Shown: positions 11,632 to 23,460 of the stretch, piece by piece
How the letters are laid out: the number at the start of each line of letters is the position of its first letter
How positions within the stretch are numbered: position 1 is the first letter of the stretch
From: Gonapodya sp. JEL0774
Lineage: Eukaryota > Monoblepharomycota > Monoblepharidomycetes > Monoblepharidales > Gonapodyaceae
DNA: 64,000 nt
Assembly: GCA_027604505.1 (NCBI GenBank)
Contig: JADIIX010000046.1
Span: 88,627 to 152,626 of the forward strand
Direction: 5' to 3'
Notes under the pieces: model-generated
The model's input: the letters and a program-made list of their open reading frames with translations, nothing else
What the model was told of the DNA's origin: nothing
The model's database searches: none
Program-made: the position numbers and the translations under genes

Positions 11632-14600
11632 TTAGTACAACAATGGCGTCAAGTCTTCTACGTTCCAAAATCCCAGCGTCATTGCCTTCACTCCCGTTGT
11701 TTGAAGTGCCTTGTGCAAAAACCACATGTCCTCCGCCCACTCGGTTCCTTCTCGCACTCCCGACTCCGCTAGCTCACGCACAAAATTGGTCAAGAATAGC
11801 ACACGATCTTGTATCTGTATATGAGGAGCAGAGTTATGTAACTAAAAATTTGCACCCCGAGGTGGGCACTGGTGGGGAGATTGATCACTCACTTTTCCTC
11901 CGAGCGCTGTGCTGCTCAGTGCCTCGACCATTGCATACAGATTCTGTGCCAGTCTCCACCTTGCATCGAGCACCCATGGAGTCGCTTCCACTAATTGCAC
12001 TGCGTCCGTCAGTGTATCCGGCTTCCATGTTGCGGATCGAATGCCCCACCACATGTCCACCAGTGACCCAATAGTCCTCACGAAAGTCTCAACAAAATCC
12101 CTTGGGTCGCATTCTCCGTCTTTTACTTTCCCAGCAGATACAACATGCACGTCTAAAGCCCGTACTAGCCAGTCGGATCGCTCTTGCCCTGCTCCATCTT
12201 TGCCCGCCGTGACGGCCTCAAGGCGTCCCACAACCGCCTGTGTTGCGCCTTCTAGCAACGCTGTACGTACAACGTGATCCAAAGCGGCACTTACGCAGTA
12301 CCCAGGAACATAACCCGCCTGGGCAACAACGTCCCGCAAGACTTTTCCACTGACCACACGAAGCCCACCCACATCTCGAAAAGCATCCCTCAGACTCGCT
12401 CGCACGGCTGGTCTCACAACCGTATTGGCAAGGACAATGTGCGCACCCCTCAACACCACTATCGCCATCTTTGGGTCAGCAATCGCACCTTTTCCAGTCG
12501 CGCTCACGAGCAAACTTGCAAATATTGAAGAATCTGCCGCGATGCAGTCGGCGTACTTGCGAAGCACCGCAATGCTCCGCCGAGAAGCGGGCTGAAGGAG
12601 AGGTTCGTAGAATGGCGCGAGGGACGTTGCGAGAAGCCGACGCAGAGCGTCTGCTGAGGATGCTGCATCGTCGCCTCCGCCAATGAGCGCGGACTCAAGT
12701 GACGCGGAATCGCCACCCGCCTTGGAGGTTACTCGTACGGAATATGTGAGCCTATCGGCAAGGACCGAGAACACGTGGTGCTGGAAGTCCAACAGAGGCT
12801 GTGGGGGCAAATTATATTAAATAACATTTGATCGTAGAACAAAGCATGAAAATGGAGAGACTCAATTAATCCGAATGAACCTCATGCAACTCACCCCAAC
12901 CTCCCCTTCACCGACTAATCCGTGTGCTTCCCGCACGGCCCAGCCAACAATTGCTTCCACCACCTCCACAACTTTGCTCGCAGCAACTGCCAACTTGTGT
13001 CTCCCGTCCCCCGATCTCACCAGGCCCCCCATCTCCATGATCGACCCCACTCCAAGCTCTCCAGCAAGCGCCCACCTCATCCGCCAGGCAGCCTCGGTGG
13101 AAACTCCCGCGGGTGTAGCTGGTCCAAAGAATTGGCGAAATGTAGACAACAGGTGGTCCAGCAGGGAACGTGCACCAGTAACGCGGGCGTGGTGAGCAGC
13201 GAACTCGAGAATACAGAGTTCGACGGCCAGATCAGGATCGCACCTCGCTTGCCGGAAGCGATTTATGATTGCTGGAAGAAGTGGCCGCCAATCTACCGAC
13301 GGCAGTGGTGTATTAACGGACATAAGAGAAGAGAAAAGGTAGAGCGTCGTGGACACAGAGGGTGATATTGCTTCAGAAAATACGGAGCTGAGACTAGAGA
13401 TACTTCAGGCGCGTGGGAGATAATAAGTTACTTACCTTTCCCCACAGCATCCAGAGCATCCCAAGCAGCCCGCAGCCATGAAGTACTTGCATTTAGCCTC
13501 GCAAAATCTCTTGGTTCCCTCGCTCCCCCTATCGCGGCAAATCTGCCGGAAGAATCTTCGACACTCCCAGTGCTGTCAATACGAAGCACCGACCACACAA
13601 GCCATCCAAGACACGCAATCGCCATCCTCGCAACCCGGACATCTGGAGAACCCGCGAGTCGACGGAAGAGCGGGAACGCAGTAGCTGCAGTTGCTGGGTT
13701 CGGAGATCGGGAGGAAACGAGCGATAGAAAGTCCACCCCTGTGATAACAAGAATGGCAAGGACTGTCTGCGATCGAATACTGGCTGAGTTAGAAGTTAAG
13801 TTGGATGCGGCCAGCAGGTAGGACAGTTGTTCATGGAAAACAGCTCTATCGGGGACGAATGTCAAAGCATGCGAGTAGGCGATTAGAAAGTGCCCATGTG
13901 GGTCAGCCAAGCGGTGGCGCTTTGTGGTTCGAGATGGTAAGGGGCAGTCATGTGACACAACGTGAGTCCACTGCGTCTATCGCACCTTCTCTTTGCGTTT
14001 CTCTGCAAAAGCCTTCAGAAGCTCTGTGACTTCGTCTTTGCCCTGCCACCCCACTTCGGCTGCCTTCACAGCTATCCACGCAATTCCTGAACCGTCCTTT
14101 GGGTCAACTCCACCAACCAAGCTCGAGCGGAGCTCCTCAGTGGCGTTCTGAGCAACTTCAGAGAAACGCGAGATGAGTGTCGTGTGACCTGAAGCTGCCA
14201 GCGACGGCAAGCACATTGCAAGTGCCACTTGAGAGATGGGAGAACTCGCTGTGGACTTAAAGGCATCGTGCACCCGGAGAAGCGATTCTGCTGCTGCCTC
14301 AAAGTACATGGATGATGGTGGTAAGGACTCAACGAGTTTTGCGAGTCCCTGGACCCCATATGAAACAGAGTCTGTGCCTGCTACTTCCTGAAGGGCCTGT
14401 TCGATGAACGAGATTGCAGCTGCTATCCGCCGTTCATCTGTAACCTCAATTTGTGTCGCGATATGCCCAATTGCAACAATTGCAGCATCTCGGAGCTCTA
14501 AGGACCACTCCCTTTGGACTCCGAACACCCGTTCCTTCAAACTAACACCCGTCAATTGATCGAAGAGCGACCTAACAACACCAGTGCTCTCGGCCCATGC

Positions 14601-17600
14601 AGATTGAGCTGAGTGACCAATGGCAAGTGAGTTGAGAGCCTCGCACAGTCCGCTTACTGCGAAAATAAGGTTCGTCCCAACCGCGACACTGTTGTTTGCG
14701 TCATCAGATTGGAGCAATCTTCCAATAAGAACATCCGCAAAGAAAGTTGCAGAAGCTACTTGTGGATTCGGAATGCGGTGGTCCGATAGCCGCTTTGCGG
14801 TTCGTGGGAGATAAGCTAGAAAGTATTGTGCCCAAGGACAGATTGCAGCAAATCTGAGAAGTAGATGGTCACCAATGACGATGGCTCTAATTAAATCGTT
14901 CAGCTTCTGAAGCTCTGGGGTCTGGGTCAGGACAGAGTCAGGCGTATCGTCTCGTACCGCGTGTTGCTCTTCTTGGTAGGATAGGAGGGCCTTCCCCATT
15001 GCCGAATATGTGAGTATCGAGGCAGCTGCCCAGCTTGATCTCACGCCAGATATATTCTTTGAAGGCTCCTCCAAAATCCATTTCCCCATTTCCTTAGCTT
15101 GGTCCCTCAAAGTCACATCATCTACTTCCGCTTCATCCCGAACCAACCGTTTCGAATCAACAGTTGCAACACCTCGATGAAGTGTCCCACGCATGTTCCG
15201 CAATTCCGATTCCATGAGTCTTGTGAGCAGATTGGATGCAGATGTGGTCGTAGGCTCCGCTGAAATCTTCATTAACATCCCCAACGTCACAGGTGCGGAC
15301 TCACTCGAAGACTGAAGCAAGTCTTCCACCTCTCGGATTGGGAATTTCGATAATGCCACGAGTGCCCTAGATCTTACTCGCGGTATGATGGGAAACCACG
15401 TCGAGGAACAATAGCTTCCTACTTTCGCGAGGGGTGACACATATCGCTGCAAGATTGTTTGTCGGAATAGTGAGGCGGGCGAATTGGGATCAGCGTCTGG
15501 TAACAGTGGGTTAGTTATGACATGTTCAGCTCTATCAATTATGGGCAACATCATTGAAGAACGTACTATCGCCACCCTCAACTCCCACCAATTCCAGAAG
15601 CGAGCACAGACTTTCCAGGACATCCGCAAACTCAACAGGCTGTTTTGTGACAATAACTCCATCTTCAGGCTCTCTGTTCCACCACGAATCCATCCATTTC
15701 GCAAGTACAACATTCCACGTCGCCCGTAATGTGGTGATGCCAACTTCCACCAAGTTTTTAACAGATTGGAGAAGCTGAGCAAGAGACGAGAGACTACGAA
15801 TGGCGAGGGGAAGTAATCTGGCGCCTTGCATTGCCGTGAGCAGAAGTGGTAAAAGCTCCTCCCCATTCCGTCTGGTCAATTCGGGTGTCCGCAAAGAATC
15901 ACGAAGAACTCCAACAATGCATTGTTCCAGCGCTCCCTGCTTGTCTGAATCTGTTTTCTCTCGGGAATTCATCTGATCGCGGAGCCATTCTTCTACTTCA
16001 CCTCGAACAATGTCCCAAACTCCTTTCATGTTTCGTCTTTTCTCCACAATAGTCACCAACATTCGAAGTCCGACATAGTACAGAGTTGATTGGTTGACCG
16101 TGACTCGGTACCAGTCTTTTGCTTCAAAGTCACTCTTAGCTGAATGCACAAGACTCTTCGCAACAGCCACAATGCGCTGCGAAACCATATTGAACGGATC
16201 AGATAGTGGTATCAAGTTTGGCAGAGATGCCAAAATGAGCTCAAGCATGTTCGCATTCGGTGCAGGAACCGCGAGCATGTAAGTGAGAAAGGGTAAATGT
16301 GCGGCATCGAGCCAAGATAAAGCGAGTTGGTTAAGCTCGGAACCAAGCCCGGAACCAAGCTCGGCCGTCATAGATGCAATGAAAACTAATGCTGGCGCTG
16401 TGATTCTCGGCAAGGCCATGCGGTTGTGTAAATCTTGAGCAACCGTAATGTCAGTAAACGAGCTCCCGAGAATGGACAGTAGCAAGTTAAGTTCCGATGT
16501 CAAAGGGGCAAACTCAATTAAATCCATTCCATCTATGAAGGAAAAATCGAACTCCAGTGGTGGAACACCGGCCAGACTGTTAAACGTGGCTCTGCCGCAC
16601 AAGTTCACGTCTACGAGAATTTCCTTCGCAATTCTTCCAGCCTCCACGTTTATAGAAGTCCGATCTCCGAAATGAACACAATTTCTTTCCCAGGAGCTCA
16701 TGCCCACTACTTCACTTGAAAATTTCAGCACTGGGTGTAGGGTCAGAGCAGCAAGCACACATTGCATTGGTGGTGCGTCTCTGAAGTATTTAAGAATATA
16801 AGACAGAATTTCCAAGCAGCACATCATTACCACATGATAGTGCTCAGAAGCGGGAAAAGTGCATTGCAGAATTCCATTGCATGTCAAATGAGCAACATAA
16901 AGCAATGACCGAAAGGTGCTACACTCTGCGGAATTGACTTGAACAACTTCCATTAATCGCTTGACCAAGTTACGAATGTTGGGAAGCAACGCCGACGAGA
17001 CGATGTCCAACCTCATCGGATGATCCGCGGCAACAGGTAGTTTACTTAAAATCCTTGTACATTGGCAGAGGAGGGATAAATGATGCCCAAGAAGAGTGAT
17101 TGCAGGAGAGGGGTAGTCGATTCTAACAGCTGAGAGTGTCAGGACTTGCAGTACGGCTTTGTGTTGGAATGAATCATAACAACTGGGAACCAATGATTTG
17201 GGGACGGTGAGCAATGCAGCCGCCCGTCTTCGGGAGCAATTCATGAGAAATTGGCGACATTGCAACACAACCGGATGCTCCTCTTTTTCACTCGCAATGT
17301 CCAGCAGATTCCTCATCATCGCACGAGCCGCATTTTGGGACCCCGGAGAAAACTCTGAAGGACTGTGGAAAAAAGCGTGATAGAAAAACGGTGCAAGTAT
17401 CTTCTGGACGCGAAGACGCTCGTCTGGTTGGCTATTGTCAGAGGTGATCTCACGTACACAGCGTGCAACCGGTTGCCACGCCGGCGGGCATCGTGACACC
17501 ACGGAAATTAAGGGGTGAATTTGTCGGTTCGCGGAAGATCTCGAAGAAACTCCGAATGGTGCCTCGACAGCATCTGCAATATGGGTTCTGGTGTAAAGGA

Positions 17601-18042
17601 CCAGGAGCAAGCAAACACCTCGCACTACGTTGGAAACAAGAGTTGAATGCACATCGGCATTTGTAGTGTCTTGCGTGCGCCCAAGAGCACCAGCTACTTC
17701 CAAGAACGTGTCCAAAGCGTAGGTCCATGTCACCACTCCTCGTTCCACGAGATCAACAAGAATACTGGGGACATCCACGGGTTCTCCGATTTTGAAAGGA
17801 TGAATGAAGGAAGCAGATCTACGAATTAGATCTAGCAGCTGTTTTTTCCGTTCTTGCGCAGCCTCTTTACTCCTTGCTGGGCCAACTCCTCCAAGGAGCT
17901 CTTCGCGAATCCTTCGAAACGTATGCAGTTCCACTGACCGCAAGCTTTCTGTTGTGGCGACGTCTTCCTCCTGCAATTTTGAGATGCCCAAGAGCCCCAA
18001 CCGTTTCTCAAACTCCGAGATGTCCACAAGGTGATTCGCCAT
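11632..18042 (-). CDS. FOCAD: Focadhesin orthologue (FOCAD; plant RST1 family)
   Basis: Six exons (18042-15567, 15496-13986, 13919-13436, 13292-12895, 12798-11893, 11814-11632) join exactly in frame to encode 1,985 residues; human FOCAD is about 1,800. The protein is almost entirely alpha-helical HEAT-like repeats with no catalytic motif. The strongest match is in the N-terminal third (residues about 177-225), where HPLISVVSRCPPAWQPVARC and a nearby LAPFFYHAFF align with the DUF3730 segment of FOCAD. Near the C terminus, DWRPLLPAIINRF matches the VNWAALLSPLMRL segment. FOCAD and RST1 bind the cytoplasmic SKI complex and support exosome-linked mRNA decay; by orthology the same role is likely here. 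Intron 1 is 70 nt with an ideal CTAAC branch point. The stop lies 233 bp upstream of the KH gene. A broken copy of part of exon 1 lies at 39542-39669. Confidence 0.88.
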
Positions 18043-18169
18043 ATATGTTGACTTTCAAACACGGGCAAACTTTCCCCAGCTTTTCCAGTGCCCCATGAAC
18101 TCACTCACTCTGATCTTGCTTTTAGTATTACAAATGTATCTATATAAATGCGTGGTTATGTAAGTGTAT
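18043..18169 (-). promoter_or_regulatory. Compact gap between Itc1-like and focadhesin genes
   Basis: Only 127 bp separate the Itc1-like stop from the focadhesin ATG, so the focadhesin promoter must be here or overlap the upstream gene's last exon. AT-rich TATATAAATG-like sequence occurs near 18140. Confidence 0.4.
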
Positions 18170-21100
18170 TCATTTGGGAACATCGAATGCCCATTTGTTC
18201 ACGTAGCCCCGCCCTCGCTCTGCTTCGGAATCGGCCCTGGTGACCCTGTGAAACTCTCCCTCCTCAGGCGCCATCATTCCCGTAACAATATCCTGCAAAT
18301 ATAATAGGTGATGGAATCGAATTTCGGATCAACAGGATTCATGCTCACCTCCATTCTCTGCTCCATTACTTGCGAGATTTCCTTACGCATCTTGTTTATC
18401 GAGGCGCGTAATTTTGACTCACGGAAACCCTTTTCATTCAGCCACTCCAGAAGTTGATTGATTTGCTCTGGCCGTGAGTAGTAACCCCATGCCTGGGCGG
18501 GTAGACAATGAGGATCATCTTTGCCACGAGGTTGAGGGATGTTGTCTTTCGGTTGCTTCGGTAAGATAAATGGATTTGAATTCCGATGGCTCTTCTCCTC
18601 ACCTTCAGAGCCCACCACTTCAACGACCAGCCTCCCCAGACCCCACGAACCAGTTCCCGGTTTCTCATCCAAGTCACCATTCGCTGAGCCCTGGCTTCTC
18701 TTTCCTGGTCTTGAAAGTGGATTCTCGTGAAGAAAATAGGCGGCACCGCCCCCAAAACCGGAGTCAAACCACCAATAGCGGTTAAAGAAGCGATCCCGCC
18801 CAAGTGGCCGAGCTCGAAGGACCTGGAACCAGCCCAACATCTGTCTCTCTACCATCTTTTCTCGGCGATTGTTGTGTCGCTCTCTGTCTTCGAGGCCCTT
18901 CTTCTCATCAACCCTCCTTTTCACCTCCTTTATCTGTTTGGCTTGATCCCGCAGTTCCGCCTTCGCGGTTTTCTCTGCAGCTCGACGAACTCGAGAATCG
19001 TCGGCTTTCTTTTGCTGATTAGCGATCACATTGAGCTGGCGGGACGTTTGGCGGAACACGTCTGCCTCACTTCCGCTTCCCATGTCATAATCAGAACCGG
19101 CTTTCCCAACACTCGAAAGACTCGCACGGTCGCCACCATTCGAAGTGCCAGACACTCCAGCCTTTCGACTGGGCTCGTCGAGTTCGTCACCAGAGTACAA
19201 GGCAGAGTCGGAATCGCTCGAGGAAATTTCGTCATATGGAGAGAGTGATGAATCCGAGCCATCGAAAGAGGCCTCAAAAGACGAATTCTTTTTCGGGGAC
19301 TTGTTCTTCGGTTCCGAGGTAACTCCTCTGCCTCCCCTGCTTCGAGTTCCCTTCCGACCCTTGGACTGGGGCTTGCCGGCACCAGATTCCTGTGAACCAT
19401 TTTGTTCTTCGTACTCGCGCGTTTTATAATCCAGCCAGCCTTGAGCCCTGATTGTGTGCGGTGTAAGGTGTTAAGGTGCTGAATGACAGGGAGGAGTGAG
19501 ACAAAGTCGAGCGGGCGCTCACAGGTCTTTCTTTTCCTTATTGATCTCAATTTTCTCTTTCCGAAGCTCGGTTATCTGATCCTCCGCGAGAGTGACATAG
19601 TCCCTGTGTATACTGTGTTCTAGCCGATGCGCAATACAAAGGAGCTTCAAAACACCCACTTGACGGCCTTCGATTCCATCGCCACCTCTTCCACCAAAAA
19701 CCGCACCAACTCGAATCTCTCTGCTGGCAAAAGCTTTCTCCACCCAAGATTCACACGCTCAACAAATGTCAGTTCTCGCTTCGCCTCTCGTGGTGGCAAT
19801 GCAGCTGCTGGGTTTGGAGGTGGTGTTACTACCGGATTTGGCGGGGAAGTCCCTTCAGAGATGGGTGGCAGGGCAGTTGTAGAGATTTGCGCAGATACCA
19901 CCCCGGGGGTTATAGACTCTTCACCGGGAGTCTGCGCAAAATTTCCAGGCTGCATTTCAAGCTTCAAAGACAGTTCGTCCTTAACGTTTACTTCAGCTTG
20001 TGAAGAGGGGTCTCCCTTATCAAATTTCTGCCGTTTGCTACTTCGGCGATTCCCTTTGTCTCCCTGCGACGGGTCCTCGAAAGCCCACGCAAGTTCGTCC
20101 ACGTACTCATCGTCGCCGCGCTCTACATCGCCGTCGGAATCAGCATTCAGCGAGGCATATACTGCTGCAACGTTACGCTTCCGTAGTCGACCAGATATGC
20201 TTGGTAATGTGACAGGCGGGGTCGCTTGCAACACCGTGGCGTGCGCAGCAGCCTCCTTTGCCGCTTCTTTAGCTGCCTGTGTCATGGCTCTCTCATTCAA
20301 CTGAGCTTCGTGGTCCTCTTGTCGCGCCAGTCGAACTCGATCTGCAACTGGCATGTGAACTCTTGGGACATAGAAGTCTATGGCACCATCCATCGGCCCT
20401 TCTGTACCATTTGCTGAGCCATTAGGTTTTCGGGATGGGCTCGAAAGTCCCGGTTCTTCTCCCACTCCCTCCACACCAACCAACTTTCCTGCGATCGTCC
20501 AAAAGTCGGCGCATTTGGACTCTTCTTGTCCATCCTTCACGACAACACTTAACATGTCCAGTACACAACCAACCACGGCAGTCGTCCATGAAGACAGTCG
20601 GTGCGCACAGTTGGGCATTGCTCGCGCGGTGCGTATCGAAGTCCAGGGGAAAACGTTCCAATACTGAAGGTCACTTAGATGTTGTTCTAAAACCGGTGTG
20701 ACAATTTCCTTGGCACTTGGTGAGGATGTCTTGGGTTGATCGAGGTGGGTTACCCCATTCGTGGATGCGGGCATCGAAATTGGCGCTGGCTCCTTGAGAG
20801 TTGTCACATCGATCTTCACATCCACCGAGCTGTCCGTATCGGGTTTGGACTCTCCATGCAAATCATCGTCAGCGCCTTCTCCCTTAACCTCAACGTTGAC
20901 TGCTCCCACACCTGACGAGGCGGTGATCTTCTTTTTAGCCGCATCAACCAAGAACTTGTTCAGTTCCATGCGAGCGAGGTTCACCAAGGCGTTGAAAACT
21001 TCCGCAAGCAACTCGTTGCCTGGGTGAGGATTGCAGAGTGCTGCGATGAAGTCGTCCAAAGTGAATGGATAGAGCTTCAAGGGGACCCTATAGAGAGCAC

Positions 21101-22538
21101 GTTGCCCTGTGTTAGTACGCGGCTCAGCTGCGAATCCAACTCCCAGTAAGCTCACCCGAAGACGGCGAGGAAATTCCAGACGAAAACGAGACTTCCAGCA
21201 TCGACACCTGCGGTACTTGTCGGATCTTGCCCGTGCTGCCTAACTGCGTTTCTCACCGCTATACCCCAGTCTCCTTCCAGTTCTGGGCGATCTGCCCGTG
21301 TATGCAAGTCCGGCCACCGGAACACGTCCAAATCCTCAGCGGGGAACAAAATTGGTTTGACATCCTCAAGTGCATCCATCAAATGTTCATCACGCAACAG
21401 GTGATCTCGGCGCTGGAAAGACTTTTGAGCACGCCGTTGTTGGTTGGCCTGATCTCGTTGCATCTTTTTGGACAACAAAATGTTCGAGGAGTCCTTAAAC
21501 AAGGGGCGACTCGTTTTAGTTACGTCTGCTTGATGTCGCACGATAAGTCAGTGAGACTCACAAGGCGCCTGCGATATAGCTCAACAACGTCCTCGGGCAT
21601 CTCCTTTTCGATCTTGTACCTGCGCATGAGTTCAGGTCTCACCAGCAGTGGTGCTCCGGTCCACAGTTCCCGCACCGTGCTTTCCCTTAAAAATCGTTTG
21701 AAGTTGTTCTTGCTGAACGCGACTCGATCCCGCCTGCATCTGTCCCAGTGCACAAGTTGAAGCTGGTCTCGAACTTTCGCCGCTCCGGGCTCGGTGTTGC
21801 TCGCGAGAACTTTGAGTTTGACCAATTGAGGAGAAGACGGATCCTCTCTAGGGACGATCTCGCAGACTTCGCATTCAAATGTCAGTGGGACGGAGTGGCC
21901 GGCGACATTGAAGTCAGTGTGGATGCGCTCGTTCAGGTAAGGGATATCCTTCAGTACGTTGTAGGCATACTCAACAACGTGATCCGCCCGAGAAGTTCCT
22001 GAAGAACGAATCGAAAATGCGGGCAAAAGGTGACGACATCGATCGCTCTAAAATAGATATGCTAGGAGTCGCACCGTAGTGAGCAAGCGTGAGAATCCGC
22101 TTCTTCCATTCCTCGTGCATGCTATCATCCTCCTTGCTTCGGGCGAGGCGCTCCGATTTGAGTGCCTCCTCGTATGTTAGAGCTGTCCGTCCTGTGCACT
22201 CGCAGGCCCAGAACCGTCGACGGTAGAGGTTCCATCGATTGAAGTACTCACTACCGCACAGAACAACAGCAGATAAGAGATGAATTTTTCCGACAGTTTA
22301 ATTGATGTTCGACATCAGCAGGCTTTGAATGCTCCCGCAACAGAGCAGAAACTCACTCATACGAAGTAAATATCTCCCCTGTGAATCTGATTTGATATAC
22401 TTCAGTGTTGGGAGGAAGTTGTGAAAGGTCCGGAATTGGCAGCAGCTGCCATGGTCTTCGGCGAAGGAGTCTTTGTGATTCAAGAATGAGGTGCAGTTCC
22501 GCAGAGGGTCGGCGTGATTTGCGTGAAGAATGTTTCAT
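18170..22538 (-). CDS. ITC1: ISWI remodeller accessory subunit, Itc1/ACF1-type (WAC-DDT-WHIM)
   Basis: Eight exons (22538-22357, 22250-22075, 21998-21562, 21493-21156, 21087-19660, 19603-19523, 19447-18349, 18292-18170) give 1,287 residues; yeast Itc1 is about 1,260. The WAC domain (about 35-150) contains NTEVYQIRFTGEIFTSY and WACECTGRTALTYEEALKSE. The DDT domain (about 335-410) spans exons 4-5 with VWNFLAVFGVPLKLYPFTLDDF. WHIM motifs follow: an LVRFLVEEVA helix, DYVTLAEDQITELRKEK, then RPLGRDRFFNRYWWFD and AWGYYSRPEQINQLLEWLNEKG in the C-terminal fifth. Long acidic and Lys-rich linkers and a coiled coil (RRVDEKKGLEDRERHNNRREK) lie between. Members bind the ISWI ATPase and DNA to space nucleosomes. 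The 56-nt intron between exons 5 and 6 is inferred, because without it the WHIM helix shifts frame. Confidence 0.9.
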
Positions 22539-23460
22539 GATGTGAGGAGATTCCTTAGCTTAGGATGGAAGAAGACACTAGGCATTATCGGTCTTTGGAT
22601 TGGTGACTTACGGCATTGGTCTGCCCCGTGAATAACGAACGCGTCACAGCTGCAAGAAGGAAAGGGGGATGTGAAAGATCGGGAATGGATTCCCGAAGTA
22701 TCCACGTGAGAATCACACGCAGCGGGAACGTTTTAGTTTGCAGTGGGCAGCAGGAGGAAAAAGCTGGAGCCGCATCCATTCGGGGTTGGGGACGCGGCAT
22801 TTTGGCAGAGGAAAGGAACAACTGGGAGTGATGTCTGAGGAAAGTAGTCAAATAATATCATTCTCCAAATTCGACAAATAAAATAGTAGGCCTTGAAAGA
22901 GAGATAAATAGCTCCATTTTAATGGGGATGCTGGCAAGTGGGTCTCGTTACAGGTGTGGATGGCAAAATCGTCGTCTGACCCTCGAATGGGGTGAAGGCG
23001 GATCACAATTTTTCAACCGCGCTGCGCAATCCCCACGATGAGACGCGATATCTCTAACGACTGTAGTGATGGTATTTCGCGGGAATGAATGATCGCGCCT
23101 TCATCTGTGTAACGTTAAGATCGATATTTACTGGCGTATTCATTCTTCCCTCCAAACTGAGACGGCCTATTCATTCTTCCCTCCAAACTGAGACGGCTTA
23201 AGGTGATATCTAGCTTACTGGAGAGCTAATTAGTACTTTTTCTGTCGCTTTCAAGGGGGGAAAGAAGCAAAGGGGCAGGTTCTAAAGTATGAGAACAAAG
23301 CAATTTTCGATCACTATTGAGGAGTTCGCCATCGTTATAGCGATTTCGAAATCGAGGGTAGCCGTGCAAAAATTCATAGCCATCTGCACAATAGAAGTGG
23401 TACAGTAAACAATCGAAGTGGACAGCCGATGTTTTGCATTTCTCACCAATATCTTTCAGC
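22539..23460. other. Intergenic region upstream of the Itc1-like gene
   Basis: About 920 bp between the Itc1-like ATG and the La-protein stop. A minus-strand open frame (22851-22585) ends near a good donor site and could be a 5' exon or upstream ORF, but it has no family features. A 31-bp tandem duplication lies at 23137-23198. Confidence 0.45.
23137..23198. repeat. 31-bp perfect tandem duplication
   Basis: Two adjacent copies beginning TATTCATTCTTCCCTCC at 23137 and 23168, at most one base different at the end. It lies in the 3' flank of the La-motif gene. Confidence 0.85.

Noticed and set aside
19604..19659. Apparent frameshift in the Itc1-like gene between two overlapping frames
   Set aside because: A 56-nt intron ending TACACAG joins the WHIM helix to DYVTLAEDQ in frame, so no frameshift is needed.
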